DNA of 64,000 nt from Bacteroidetes bacterium UBA2664 (lineage in GTDB: Bacteria; Bacteroidota; Rhodothermia; Balneolales; Balneolaceae). A model generated the notes under the pieces. The model did not search any database. It was not told where the DNA came from and worked only from the letters and a program-made list of their open reading frames with translations. Shown here piece after piece: positions 54,211-61,840 of this stretch (positions are counted from its first letter, which is position 1; each line of letters begins with the position of its first letter). The stretch is from positions 94,729 through 158,728 of the forward strand of contig DEMS01000002.1 in assembly GCA_002359315.1 (NCBI GenBank). The letters run 5' to 3'. The translations under genes were made by a program, and so were the position numbers.

Positions 54211-56025
54211 TTACTCTCCCATCACATTTCCTTCTCTTCTGGGGTCTGCCCCTCCATAAAGCCCCTGATCTGTAATTTGAATCGCTTGAATACCACTGGT
54301 TAATGATCTGATCGTAATTTCGTGTCCCATAGATTCCAGGGATTGAATGATATGATTCGGAAATGCATCCAATTCCAAAACTGAGGGTCCATTATAGTTT
54401 ACAAAATTAGGCAGATCGATCGCTTTTTGTGCATCCAGTCCCCATCCATACATCCCATAAATAGCCTTGGCTGTGTAGTGTATGATTGCGGCTCCTCCGG
54501 GTGAACCAACAGCCGCTAAAAATTCACCGGTTTCAAGATCAAAAATCAACGTTGGACTCATGCTGGATCTGGGCCTTTTTCCGGGCTCCACCCTGTTTGC
54601 AATCAAATTTCCATAATCGTCAACGGGAGATAATGAAAAATCTGTCAGTTCATTGTTCAAAAGGAAGCCCCCATTCATATTGGTACCTCCATTACTCATA
54701 ATTCGGCTGCCAAATCCACTTTCAATCGTCGTCGTCATAGATACTGCATTTCCATTTCTATCCACAATACTTATATGACTTGTACCTGATTCAGGCTGAA
54801 AAAGTTGCGATCCATACATTGATGTCATTGACCCCGGATTGCCGGGTTCAGCTTCATCCATTGAGTTATTTGATACCAAAGATGCTCGTTGATTTAAATA
54901 ATCTTCATTCAACATCGTGTTCCAGTCACCTCCAGGACCTTCTACAAATCGGGGGTCTGCAACATATTGATTGCGATCAGCAAATGATAATTTTGACGCC
55001 TCTAAAAATTGATGAAGCCATTCTGCCGTCGGGATCGAGTCAGCCAGTTCTATTTCAGGGGATTCCAAATGATCCAAAATTCCCAAAATTTGCATGATTG
55101 CTAAATGGCCGGATGAAGGCGGAGGAAACCCACAGATATTATAAGTTCTCCAGGCATTACACATGACCTCAGTTCTTAAATCCAGCTCTAAATAAGCGGC
55201 AATATCTCCTGTTTCAATCGTTCCCGGACGGCTATGTGATTGAACCCGATCAACAATATCTTCCGCAACAATTCCTGTGTAAAAAGTTGATATTCCAAAC
55301 TGGGATATATCTTTTAAAATTTGAGCCAACGCCGGATTATAAACAGTTTCGCCAATTTTAATCGGCGTACCATCTTCATTGTAGAAATAGGATGCTGCAA
55401 TCGGGTCGTTCCGTAGTGTTTGATCCGAGTCCAGGAGTGAGTGCAGTCTGGCCCCCATTTTAAAACCTTGTTCTGACAGTGTTATTGCAGGCTTAAATAA
55501 TTCCGGCCAGGGTAAAATTCCATGATTTTCATGAGCTGTTTTTAGTAATGCCAACGTTCCCGGCACTCCTACTGACAATCCGCTCCTGACTGCATCTGCA
55601 TAGGGTAATGGTTCTCCATTATCATCCAAGAACAGGACCTCTGAAGCACCGGAAGGCGCTGTTTCCCGACCATTATATGCGTGAATTTGTTCACCATCCC
55701 AGGCAAGTAAAAAAGCACCGCCCCCAATTCCACTTGATTGAGGTTCTGTCAGGGTCAATACCAACTGAACAGCAATAGCCGCATCAACTGCTGATCCTCC
55801 GGCTTTCAGAATCTGATAACCTGCATCAGTAGCTATTGGATTGGCAGAAGCAACTGCAAAATTTTCCAGAGCCCAACCCGGTTTTGGTATGTATCCTGTT
55901 GGCAATTCAGGCTGAACCGGAATTGAATAGTTTAGTGACGTCCTCTCATCTACTCGATCACATGAGGTTATAAGTATTGAAAAAAGAAAAAAAACGGTGA
56001 TTATAACTATGGAAATCTGCTTCAT
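54211..56025 (-). CDS. ggt: Gamma-glutamyltransferase (lipoprotein)
   Basis: A 604-residue proenzyme that cleaves itself and then hydrolyses or transfers gamma-glutamyl groups from glutathione in the periplasm. The lipobox ITSC (C22) makes it membrane-anchored. The N-terminal subunit has ANPIATDAGYQILKAGGSAVDAA and GIGGGAFLLAWDG. The processing and nucleophile Thr is T415 in SGTSHISIVDRNGNAVS. NGGTNMNGGFLLNNELTDFS, with the Asn-Glu-Asp contacts, follows, and RPRSSMSPTLIF supplies the oxyanion Ser pair. The monocistronic gene has no close partner. Confidence 0.95.
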   Translation of the reverse strand: MKQISIVIITVFFLFSILITSCDRVDERTSLNYSIPVQPELPTGYIPKPGWALENFAVASANPIATDAGYQILKAGGSAVDAAIAVQLVLTLTEPQSSGIGGGAFLLAWDGEQIHAYNGRETAPSGASEVLFLDDNGEPLPYADAVRSGLSVGVPGTLALLKTAHENHGILPWPELFKPAITLSEQGFKMGARLHSLLDSDQTLRNDPIAASYFYNEDGTPIKIGETVYNPALAQILKDISQFGISTFYTGIVAEDIVDRVQSHSRPGTIETGDIAAYLELDLRTEVMCNAWRTYNICGFPPPSSGHLAIMQILGILDHLESPEIELADSIPTAEWLHQFLEASKLSFADRNQYVADPRFVEGPGGDWNTMLNEDYLNQRASLVSNNSMDEAEPGNPGSMTSMYGSQLFQPESGTSHISIVDRNGNAVSMTTTIESGFGSRIMSNGGTNMNGGFLLNNELTDFSLSPVDDYGNLIANRVEPGKRPRSSMSPTLIFDLETGEFLAAVGSPGGAAIIHYTAKAIYGMYGWGLDAQKAIDLPNFVNYNGPSVLELDAFPNHIIQSLESMGHEITIRSLTSGIQAIQITDQGLYGGADPRREGNVMGE

Positions 56026-56094
56026 CAGGAAGGGTATTTGAATTTAATAATAACGTAAGGAAGAAAGTTTGAATGAGTTTCGACTACAGCTTCA

Positions 56095-56529
56095 TTAAAA
56101 TGGTAACCACACACTCCACGGAATCACAAATAGCATTAGAACGAGAGCAATGGAGTAATAAACCACTATTGTCCGAAGCCTTCGTGCATCATCACCGGGC
56201 TTTTTGGCCTTTATATATCCAATTGTAATGATGGCAATTGCTGCGATCATCAGTAGCGGATGCTCAAGGGTGGTTAAGCGCAACATACTATCTCCCATTG
56301 CATCTGTTGAAAATGAAGAGATTCCGACCGGAGAGATTGTGTAAAGTATCAAACCGATTAGTAACTGAAGATGGGAACAAATAAAAACTACCAATGCAGA
56401 CTTTCGCACTTTCTCCGTGAATGTGCCTTTTTTGACCAGTTTGAATAACGAATAGCCGATTACAACTATCAAAGCGATCAGTACCAGATAAGCAAAAACT
56501 GAGTGTAGATGTTTAATTCCTATATACAT
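56095..56529 (-). CDS. Four-helix membrane protein, possible cytochrome b-like
   Basis: A 144-residue integral membrane protein with four hydrophobic helices (about 10-27, 44-63, 88-106, 122-141). Histidines occur in or near the first three (KHLHSVFAY, CSHLQLLIG and LEHPLLMIA), a spacing seen in haem-binding four-helix proteins. Similar short proteins are often labelled cytochrome B in Bacteroidota genomes, but haem binding is only inferred. It ends in IPWSVWLPF. Function unknown. Confidence 0.75.
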   Translation of the reverse strand: MYIGIKHLHSVFAYLVLIALIVVIGYSLFKLVKKGTFTEKVRKSALVVFICSHLQLLIGLILYTISPVGISSFSTDAMGDSMLRLTTLEHPLLMIAAIAIITIGYIKAKKPGDDARRLRTIVVYYSIALVLMLFVIPWSVWLPF

Positions 56530-56741
56530 GTCTATATATTTAAAATTCCCTGAAAATCGTTTACGGATGATTCACACATCTATAAGTGAATATCCTACTA
56601 TAGGTTCCGATTTACAAATGGGATTTTAAAACATATTACATGATGCGAACTATTTGGTTTCTATTCACCGGTAGGATTAAAAATTTAGCACACGATTCGA
56701 AATTTTTAGATCCGATTAACAAAAAGGATATTAACCAAAAG

Positions 56742-58220
56742 TCATACAATTCGATTCTTATCGCTGTAATCCGGAATCTCTCCACGATATCTGAATATTC
56801 GCTGAATCCATTTTACTACGGATTCAGACTGATTTTTGATATACCATTGATCCGCTGCCCTTCTGGCACCCAGGCCATAACTTGGGTAGGGATGTATGGT
56901 ATCTGCAAAATTGCGAAGTGTCACGCCATTTTTCATCGCCAGGGCATACTGTGAAATCATTTCACCTGCATGTGCACCTACTACAGAGGCGCCCAAAATT
57001 TTACCGTTCCATTTTTTTGCGAAAACTTTGATCAATCCGGCCGTTTGTCCGTCGGTTATCGCCCTGTCAATTTTACTGAAAGGAAACCGGTAGGTCTCAA
57101 ACGAAACACCTTCCTCCTTTAACTCCTTCTCTGAAGCACCCACATGAGCCAATTCGGGATCTGTATAAGTTGCCCACGGCACATGTTTATGATCGATCTT
57201 CATAGGCATCTTTAGTAGTGCATTTGTTGTAGCAATCTTTGCCATATGCTCGCACATATGTGTAAACTGATATCGACCGGTTACATCACCCACAGCATAA
57301 ATATGACGTTTGTTGGTTCTGCATTTATCATTTACCTCAATCCCACCTTTGTTCGTATTCACCCCTGCTGCTTTTAGATTTAGTGATGCAATATTTGCCT
57401 TTCTGCCGGTCGCCATCAAAACGGCATCACCATAAATAGAATAACTCTCATCACTTTTCTCAAAATGGACGACTATACCCTGATCTCTCTTTTCAAGTCT
57501 GTTTACTGAAGATTCCAGGTGATAGTGGATCCCCTCCTCTTTTAATTTATTAAGAAGTATATCGGTCAATTCCGGATCGTCGTTTGCCAATATACCCGAA
57601 GTCATATCCAGTACATGGACTTCCGTACCCAATCTATTAAAACTTTGTGCCATTTCGGTACCAATCGGGCCTGCTCCTACTACGACCAATTTCTTCGGTA
57701 AATTTTCAATTTCAAATAGTGATTCATTGGTTAACACATCAACATCGTCCACACCCGGAATTGGAGGTACAAATGCTTTAGCACCTGTACAAACAAAGAT
57801 ATATCTCCCGGTTATTTCCCGAACCAACCCTTTACTGTCTTTAATTTTCACTGTATGGTCATCAACAAATGAAGCCTCCCCCTCTGCTACTTCAATTCCC
57901 ATTCTTTCAAATATTTCCGGTTTATCTGCATCCTCATAGACCTCTTTTCTGACTTGATCTACGTGTTTCATTATTTTTCCGGTATCTACAGAATCCATTG
58001 ATATGGATAAACCGTACTTAGATGCTTCTTTTGCGTTATGAAGTACAGAGGCCGCTTTGATTAGTGTTTTACTTGGAACACAACCCGTCCACGTACAATC
58101 GCCACCCAGATGCTCTTTTTCGATCATGATTGTTTTTGCTCCAAAATTCGCAGCAATCCCGGCTGTTGTAAGTCCGGCCGCACCTCCGCCAATGACAATG
58201 GCATCATACATAGTCTTCAT
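56742..58220 (-). CDS. Mercuric-reductase-like pyridine nucleotide-disulfide oxidoreductase
   Basis: A 492-residue class I flavoprotein disulfide reductase. It has the FAD motif IGGGAAGLTTAG (about 11-22), the redox pair CTWTGC (41-46), the NAD(P) motif VVGAGPIGTEMAQ, and the second FAD contact AVGDVTGRYQFTHMCEH. The C-terminal HPYPSYGLGARRAADQWY has the His of the His-Glu pair region, changed from the usual HPTLSE. There is no N-terminal HMA domain and no C-terminal Cys pair, so mercury reduction is not expected. It overlaps the small membrane gene upstream by 4 bp, which suggests a joint membrane redox role. Confidence 0.9.
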   Translation of the reverse strand: MKTMYDAIVIGGGAAGLTTAGIAANFGAKTIMIEKEHLGGDCTWTGCVPSKTLIKAASVLHNAKEASKYGLSISMDSVDTGKIMKHVDQVRKEVYEDADKPEIFERMGIEVAEGEASFVDDHTVKIKDSKGLVREITGRYIFVCTGAKAFVPPIPGVDDVDVLTNESLFEIENLPKKLVVVGAGPIGTEMAQSFNRLGTEVHVLDMTSGILANDDPELTDILLNKLKEEGIHYHLESSVNRLEKRDQGIVVHFEKSDESYSIYGDAVLMATGRKANIASLNLKAAGVNTNKGGIEVNDKCRTNKRHIYAVGDVTGRYQFTHMCEHMAKIATTNALLKMPMKIDHKHVPWATYTDPELAHVGASEKELKEEGVSFETYRFPFSKIDRAITDGQTAGLIKVFAKKWNGKILGASVVGAHAGEMISQYALAMKNGVTLRNFADTIHPYPSYGLGARRAADQWYIKNQSESVVKWIQRIFRYRGEIPDYSDKNRIV

Positions 58221-58552
58221 TCAATCTCCTCGGTTTGTACCTGTTTTTGAACTTTATTGTACGTTGACCAACCCCCGTAAACCAGCATAGCAATGACAAC
58301 TGCATAAACCCACCATGGAACATTTTCCCCGGCTATCATCAAATAGACGTAGGCAGAAACAAAACAGGCGGATGCAGTGAGTACCGGCAGTGTGATTGGT
58401 TTGTTCTGTTTATAATTCCTGATTATAAAACCAACGGAAATCGTAAAGAAAGGGATCGCCCCCACATAAATAGCTCCAAAAATGAATGGATTTACGCCAT
58501 AATTCTCACTTAAACTCATAAACCATAAATACACAGACTCAAATATTTCCAT
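58217..58552 (-). CDS. Small three-helix membrane protein
   Basis: A 111-residue hypothetical protein with three hydrophobic helices (about 22-42, 52-73, 79-95) and a charged C-terminus (KVQKQVQTEEIE). It has no recognised domain. It overlaps the start of the flavoprotein disulfide reductase by 4 bp, so the two are translationally coupled. It may anchor that enzyme or a shared complex at the membrane, but this is inferred. Confidence 0.75.
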   Translation of the reverse strand: MEIFESVYLWFMSLSENYGVNPFIFGAIYVGAIPFFTISVGFIIRNYKQNKPITLPVLTASACFVSAYVYLMIAGENVPWWVYAVVIAMLVYGGWSTYNKVQKQVQTEEIE

Positions 58553-58762
58553 AATCTATTTCTCTAAATTAGATATAAGACATGATAACGTGAACTAAAT
58601 AACGATCTATCACATAGATATCACATTTATCTCAAAAAAAACATTTCTTGCTGTCATCCACTTTTCTCCCCGAATGGTCTGAGCAGGCAGAACTGACATT
58701 AATTATTATCAATAACTATTAATATCTTACCGTTTAATCTACAGTTTATCAATTTTACAGTT

Positions 58763-59950
58763 ATGCCCTGGTCTTTACGAATGGTGTCGTATGCCGCCAT
58801 AATACTCTTATTTCTATTTATCTATTTCAGCTTCCGCTATTTTCGAAGTGTTAAATATATTGACACAGAACATGCCGGGACTTATAAATTTTTATACGGG
58901 TTAGCTGCAGTTCTGTTCTTCGCATATCCGGCCTGGGGATTGATACAGTATGGATTCACAGGAACACATGACCGATACGGATTTCCAGATCCGATGATCT
59001 ACCTTTTTTGGTATGGATTGATATTTTCCGGTGTTATGCTCAACTGGTGTATTCTGCACGATCTTCTTCTGCCACTTCTTAAAAAGTTCACATCTTATCC
59101 AGCACAGTGGCTACAGGTTCAGTTTGCCCGTTTGTTTCTGATTGTTACAGTTGCCACACTCATTTTTACTGCCTCCAAACTCGTTTGGGATACCAACCGA
59201 ATCACAACGGTTTCTTTAGAACACACTATCCAATCTATCAATCCGGATTTTACACCACTTAAAGTTATCCATATTGCTGATCTGCACGCCGACTCATATA
59301 CTGATGAACAAAAAATGGCCCGTTATGTAGATCGTATCAATCAATTAGAACCGGACTTGGTACTTTTTGGAGGGGATTTAATAACATCCGGTTCCGCTCA
59401 TGTTGAAGCCGGTGCAACCGCATTGGGGAATATTGAATCTACTTATGGAACATTTGCTGTACTTGGGGATCATGATTATTGGAATAATCCGGATTCTATC
59501 ACCGAGGTATTGGATAGGCATGATGTTAGGGTTTTATGGGACGAAAATTTAAGGATTGATCATAATGGCCATTCGGTCAAAATTACCGGAATTACACAAC
59601 TTTACAGTAGAAATATAGCTCCGGTTTCACTAAATACTTTGTTATCTGACAGAGATAAAAATGCTGTAAATATATTGTTTGCACATCAATTAACAGATCG
59701 TATGATTGAACAGTCCAAAGTGTCTGGAGTTCATCTCATACTGGGCGCTCATACTCATGGAGGGCAAATAAGAATTCCGTTTTTTTTCTACAAAGCGACT
59801 GCGGCGCGAGCTGAAACCAAGTATGTGAATGGGTCTTGGATATTGGATCAAATGCTGCTCAGTATCAATAATGGACTCGGTTTTACCCTTTCACCCGTTC
59901 GATACAATGCCCCTGCTCAGGTTACAATGATCACTCTCAAACCCGGTTAG
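58763..59950 (+). CDS. Membrane-anchored metallophosphoesterase
   Basis: A 395-residue protein with four or so N-terminal membrane helices (about 5-22, 45-65, 75-100, 118-140) followed by a calcineurin-like phosphoesterase domain (from about 165). The dimetal motifs are visible: VIHIADLHADS (D-x-H), LVLFGGDLITSG (GD), AVLGDHDYW (GDHD) and AHTHGGQIRIP (GHTHGG type). It resembles the YkuE/YaeI group, possibly a UDP-diacylglucosamine or phospholipid phosphatase. It is divergent from the small membrane gene. Confidence 0.9.
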   Translation: MPWSLRMVSYAAIILLFLFIYFSFRYFRSVKYIDTEHAGTYKFLYGLAAVLFFAYPAWGLIQYGFTGTHDRYGFPDPMIYLFWYGLIFSGVMLNWCILHDLLLPLLKKFTSYPAQWLQVQFARLFLIVTVATLIFTASKLVWDTNRITTVSLEHTIQSINPDFTPLKVIHIADLHADSYTDEQKMARYVDRINQLEPDLVLFGGDLITSGSAHVEAGATALGNIESTYGTFAVLGDHDYWNNPDSITEVLDRHDVRVLWDENLRIDHNGHSVKITGITQLYSRNIAPVSLNTLLSDRDKNAVNILFAHQLTDRMIEQSKVSGVHLILGAHTHGGQIRIPFFFYKATAARAETKYVNGSWILDQMLLSINNGLGFTLSPVRYNAPAQVTMITLKPG

Positions 59951-60036
59951 TGTTGAAAATATTTCCCCGCCTAATTATTCGATAATTTTAAAATTTTCAT
60001 TATATAACACTGATTTATGAATCAAATTTTATACAA

Positions 60037-60834
60037 ATGAATAGATATTTAATCCTGATCTTATTTTTTTCTCTATTAACAACCATGTGTACAAAGGTTG
60101 AAACACATGTATGGGAAAATGGTCAATGGGTAGACCTGACATATGATTACTCTGAGGAAACACTATACTGGCCGACATCCAGTACATTTAAAATGGACAC
60201 CGTTTTTGTCGGGATTACGGATGGTGGTTTTTACTATGAATCTTTCGCATTCAGATCTGCCGAACATGGCGGTACTCACCTGGATGCTCCGATTCACTTT
60301 TATGAGAATCGTAAAACCGTGGAGGAGCTGGAGATCGACCAGTTAACAGGGCGAGCGGTTGTTGTAGATGTGACGAATAAAGTAGCAGAGAATCGCGATT
60401 ATCAGTTTGAAGTTGAGGATCTGTTGAACTGGGAAGCTGAATATGGGCCGATTCCGAATGGGGCAATTCTGCTTTTTTATACCGGAATGGGACAGTATTG
60501 GCCTGATGCGGAGGCTTATCTGGGCACTGAACTGAAAGGCGAAGAAGGTGTGGCCAATCTCAGTTTTCCGGGCATTCACCCGGAGACCGCAACCTGGATC
60601 GTTGAAAATCGCAACATCAAGGCCGTTGGATTAGATACACCAAGTCTTGATTACGGGCAATCCGTACTATTTGAATCTCATCAAATATTGTTCGAACAGA
60701 ACATACCGGGTTTTGAAAATGTGGCGAATCTGGATCAACTGCCACCCTACGGTGCTTATATCATTGCATTGCCCATGAAAATCAGGGATGGAAGCGGTGC
60801 ACCGCTTCGAATTGTTGCACATATCAGCAATTAA
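60037..60834 (+). CDS. Cyclase / kynurenine formamidase family protein, exported
   Basis: A 265-residue hydrolase with the family metal motif HGGTHLDAPIHF (His, Asp and His ligands, about residues 77-88). GAILLFYTGMGQYW and GVANLSFPGIHPETATWI also fit. The N-terminus is a signal peptide (ILILFFSLLTTMC, where the Cys at about 18 may be lipidated although Met rather than a small residue precedes it). Relatives hydrolyse N-formylkynurenine or other cyclic amides. Export would place it in the periplasm, which is unusual for kynurenine breakdown. Its promoter should lie in the 86-bp gap upstream. Confidence 0.88.
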   Translation: MNRYLILILFFSLLTTMCTKVETHVWENGQWVDLTYDYSEETLYWPTSSTFKMDTVFVGITDGGFYYESFAFRSAEHGGTHLDAPIHFYENRKTVEELEIDQLTGRAVVVDVTNKVAENRDYQFEVEDLLNWEAEYGPIPNGAILLFYTGMGQYWPDAEAYLGTELKGEEGVANLSFPGIHPETATWIVENRNIKAVGLDTPSLDYGQSVLFESHQILFEQNIPGFENVANLDQLPPYGAYIIALPMKIRDGSGAPLRIVAHISN

Positions 60835-60904
60835 ATATACTGAATTGGCTTTCATTACATCTTTACAATTTTTATCGGAATATAGTTGAACATTTTCCGT
60901 TTTA

Positions 60905-60921
60905 GTGTATATATTATACAC
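60905..60921. promoter_or_regulatory. Candidate operator upstream of the metal-type cluster
   Basis: GTGTATA / TATACAC (60905-60911 and 60915-60921) is a perfect 7-bp dyad around TAT, 15 bp before the ATG at 60937. Fur-family boxes are also AT-rich dyads of about this size. It could regulate the small secreted protein and the lipoprotein-TonB genes downstream. Confidence 0.5.
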
Positions 60922-60936
60922 ATCGTTATACATATC

Positions 60937-61233
60937 ATGCTCAGATCATTATCACATATCAAATTACTTACGGTTGCAGCCATTCTAATTGGTTTTGCAT
61001 TGGCAACTGTACATCATGATGATGTAACCATTCAAACCGGTGAATTAATCGTTGAAATCGGCAATCCCGATTGTTCAATGTGTGATGGAACTGTTAAAAT
61101 TGATAACGATGTTTTAACCCTTTCAAGCCCCGAACTTTTTCTGATTTCAGAAGTTTCGGACAGAATGGTAAATACACCTTATCTGCCATTCGCAAGAATT
61201 ATCAAAGATAGAGCGCCTCCCTCCCGCGCTTAA
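60937..61233 (+). CDS. Small secreted protein with a Cys-x2-Cys motif
   Basis: A protein of about 98 residues from the ATG at 60937. The frame is open to 60886, but that stretch contains the dyad and looks like a promoter. A hydrophobic signal segment (about 6-24, SHIKLLTVAAILIGFALA) precedes HHDDVTIQTG and then NPDCSMCDGTVKID. His-Asp and Cys-x2-Cys residues could bind a metal, which fits the downstream lipoprotein and TonB receptor. No family is recognised. Confidence 0.6.
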   Translation: MLRSLSHIKLLTVAAILIGFALATVHHDDVTIQTGELIVEIGNPDCSMCDGTVKIDNDVLTLSSPELFLISEVSDRMVNTPYLPFARIIKDRAPPSRA

Positions 61234-61331
61234 CTTTTCGATTTACACAACATTTTTTCTATACAATTACAATTCGTGACTCAGTTCATGTTATTGTACC
61301 TAACCCCCCATTAATATTAATTAATCTACTA

Positions 61332-61817
61332 ATGAAACTATTAAAGAATCATATCCTAATATCAATTATTACCATTGCTCTTTCTATTTTATTATTAGCC
61401 GGTTGCGGATCAGACAGCGATCACGACGATCACGATGAAGTCCCTGTAGGACTCGTTTTATCTGTAAATGGAACTGAATTAGCCATGCAAGAAGAAACAA
61501 CCGTAACCTATGCAAGCGGGAATCATATTGAATTAAGTCAAAACGCTACATTAGGCCCCATTTTAGTTGAATTTATATCAGAAGATGGAGACAGATTTAC
61601 ACCTCATTCTGATGAAGGATTTTCTCTTCAATACAGTGCCGAAAGCAGTAATATTATTACAATGGCATCAGTAACCGGAGCTAATGAGTGGACATTCCAG
61701 CTCATTGGGAACGAGGCCGGGGAAACAACGATCCGTTTTCAATTAATGCACAGTGGCCATTCTGATTTCGAATCCAGGCCATTTCAGGTACGTGTAACTA
61801 GTCTTCAACCTCAATAA
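61332..61817 (+). CDS. His/Asp-rich lipoprotein upstream of a TonB receptor
   Basis: A 161-residue lipoprotein (lipobox LLAGC, about residue 25) with a His/Asp-rich start to the mature chain (GSDSDHDDHDE). The rest is beta-rich (VGLVLSVNGTELAMQ, GPILVEFISEDGDRF and FQLIGNEAGETTIRF), like an Ig-like fold, and there is another HSGHSDFE segment near the C-terminus. It lies 23 bp before the receptor gene and is probably co-transcribed. Zinc or other metal capture at the outer membrane is the likely job, inferred from the His-rich parts and the neighbour. Confidence 0.8.
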   Translation: MKLLKNHILISIITIALSILLLAGCGSDSDHDDHDEVPVGLVLSVNGTELAMQEETTVTYASGNHIELSQNATLGPILVEFISEDGDRFTPHSDEGFSLQYSAESSNIITMASVTGANEWTFQLIGNEAGETTIRFQLMHSGHSDFESRPFQVRVTSLQPQ

Positions 61818-61840
61818 TCAGTTATTGATCAGAATCACTA

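Noticed and set aside
56640..56954. Plus-strand 104-codon frame
   Set aside because: Most of it is antisense to the flavoprotein reductase gene; no signal or domain.
58605..58619. Dyad ATCTAT-CAC-ATAGAT in the divergent gap before the metallophosphoesterase
   Set aside because: Perfect but short and AT-rich, and no regulator or repeat elsewhere supports it.
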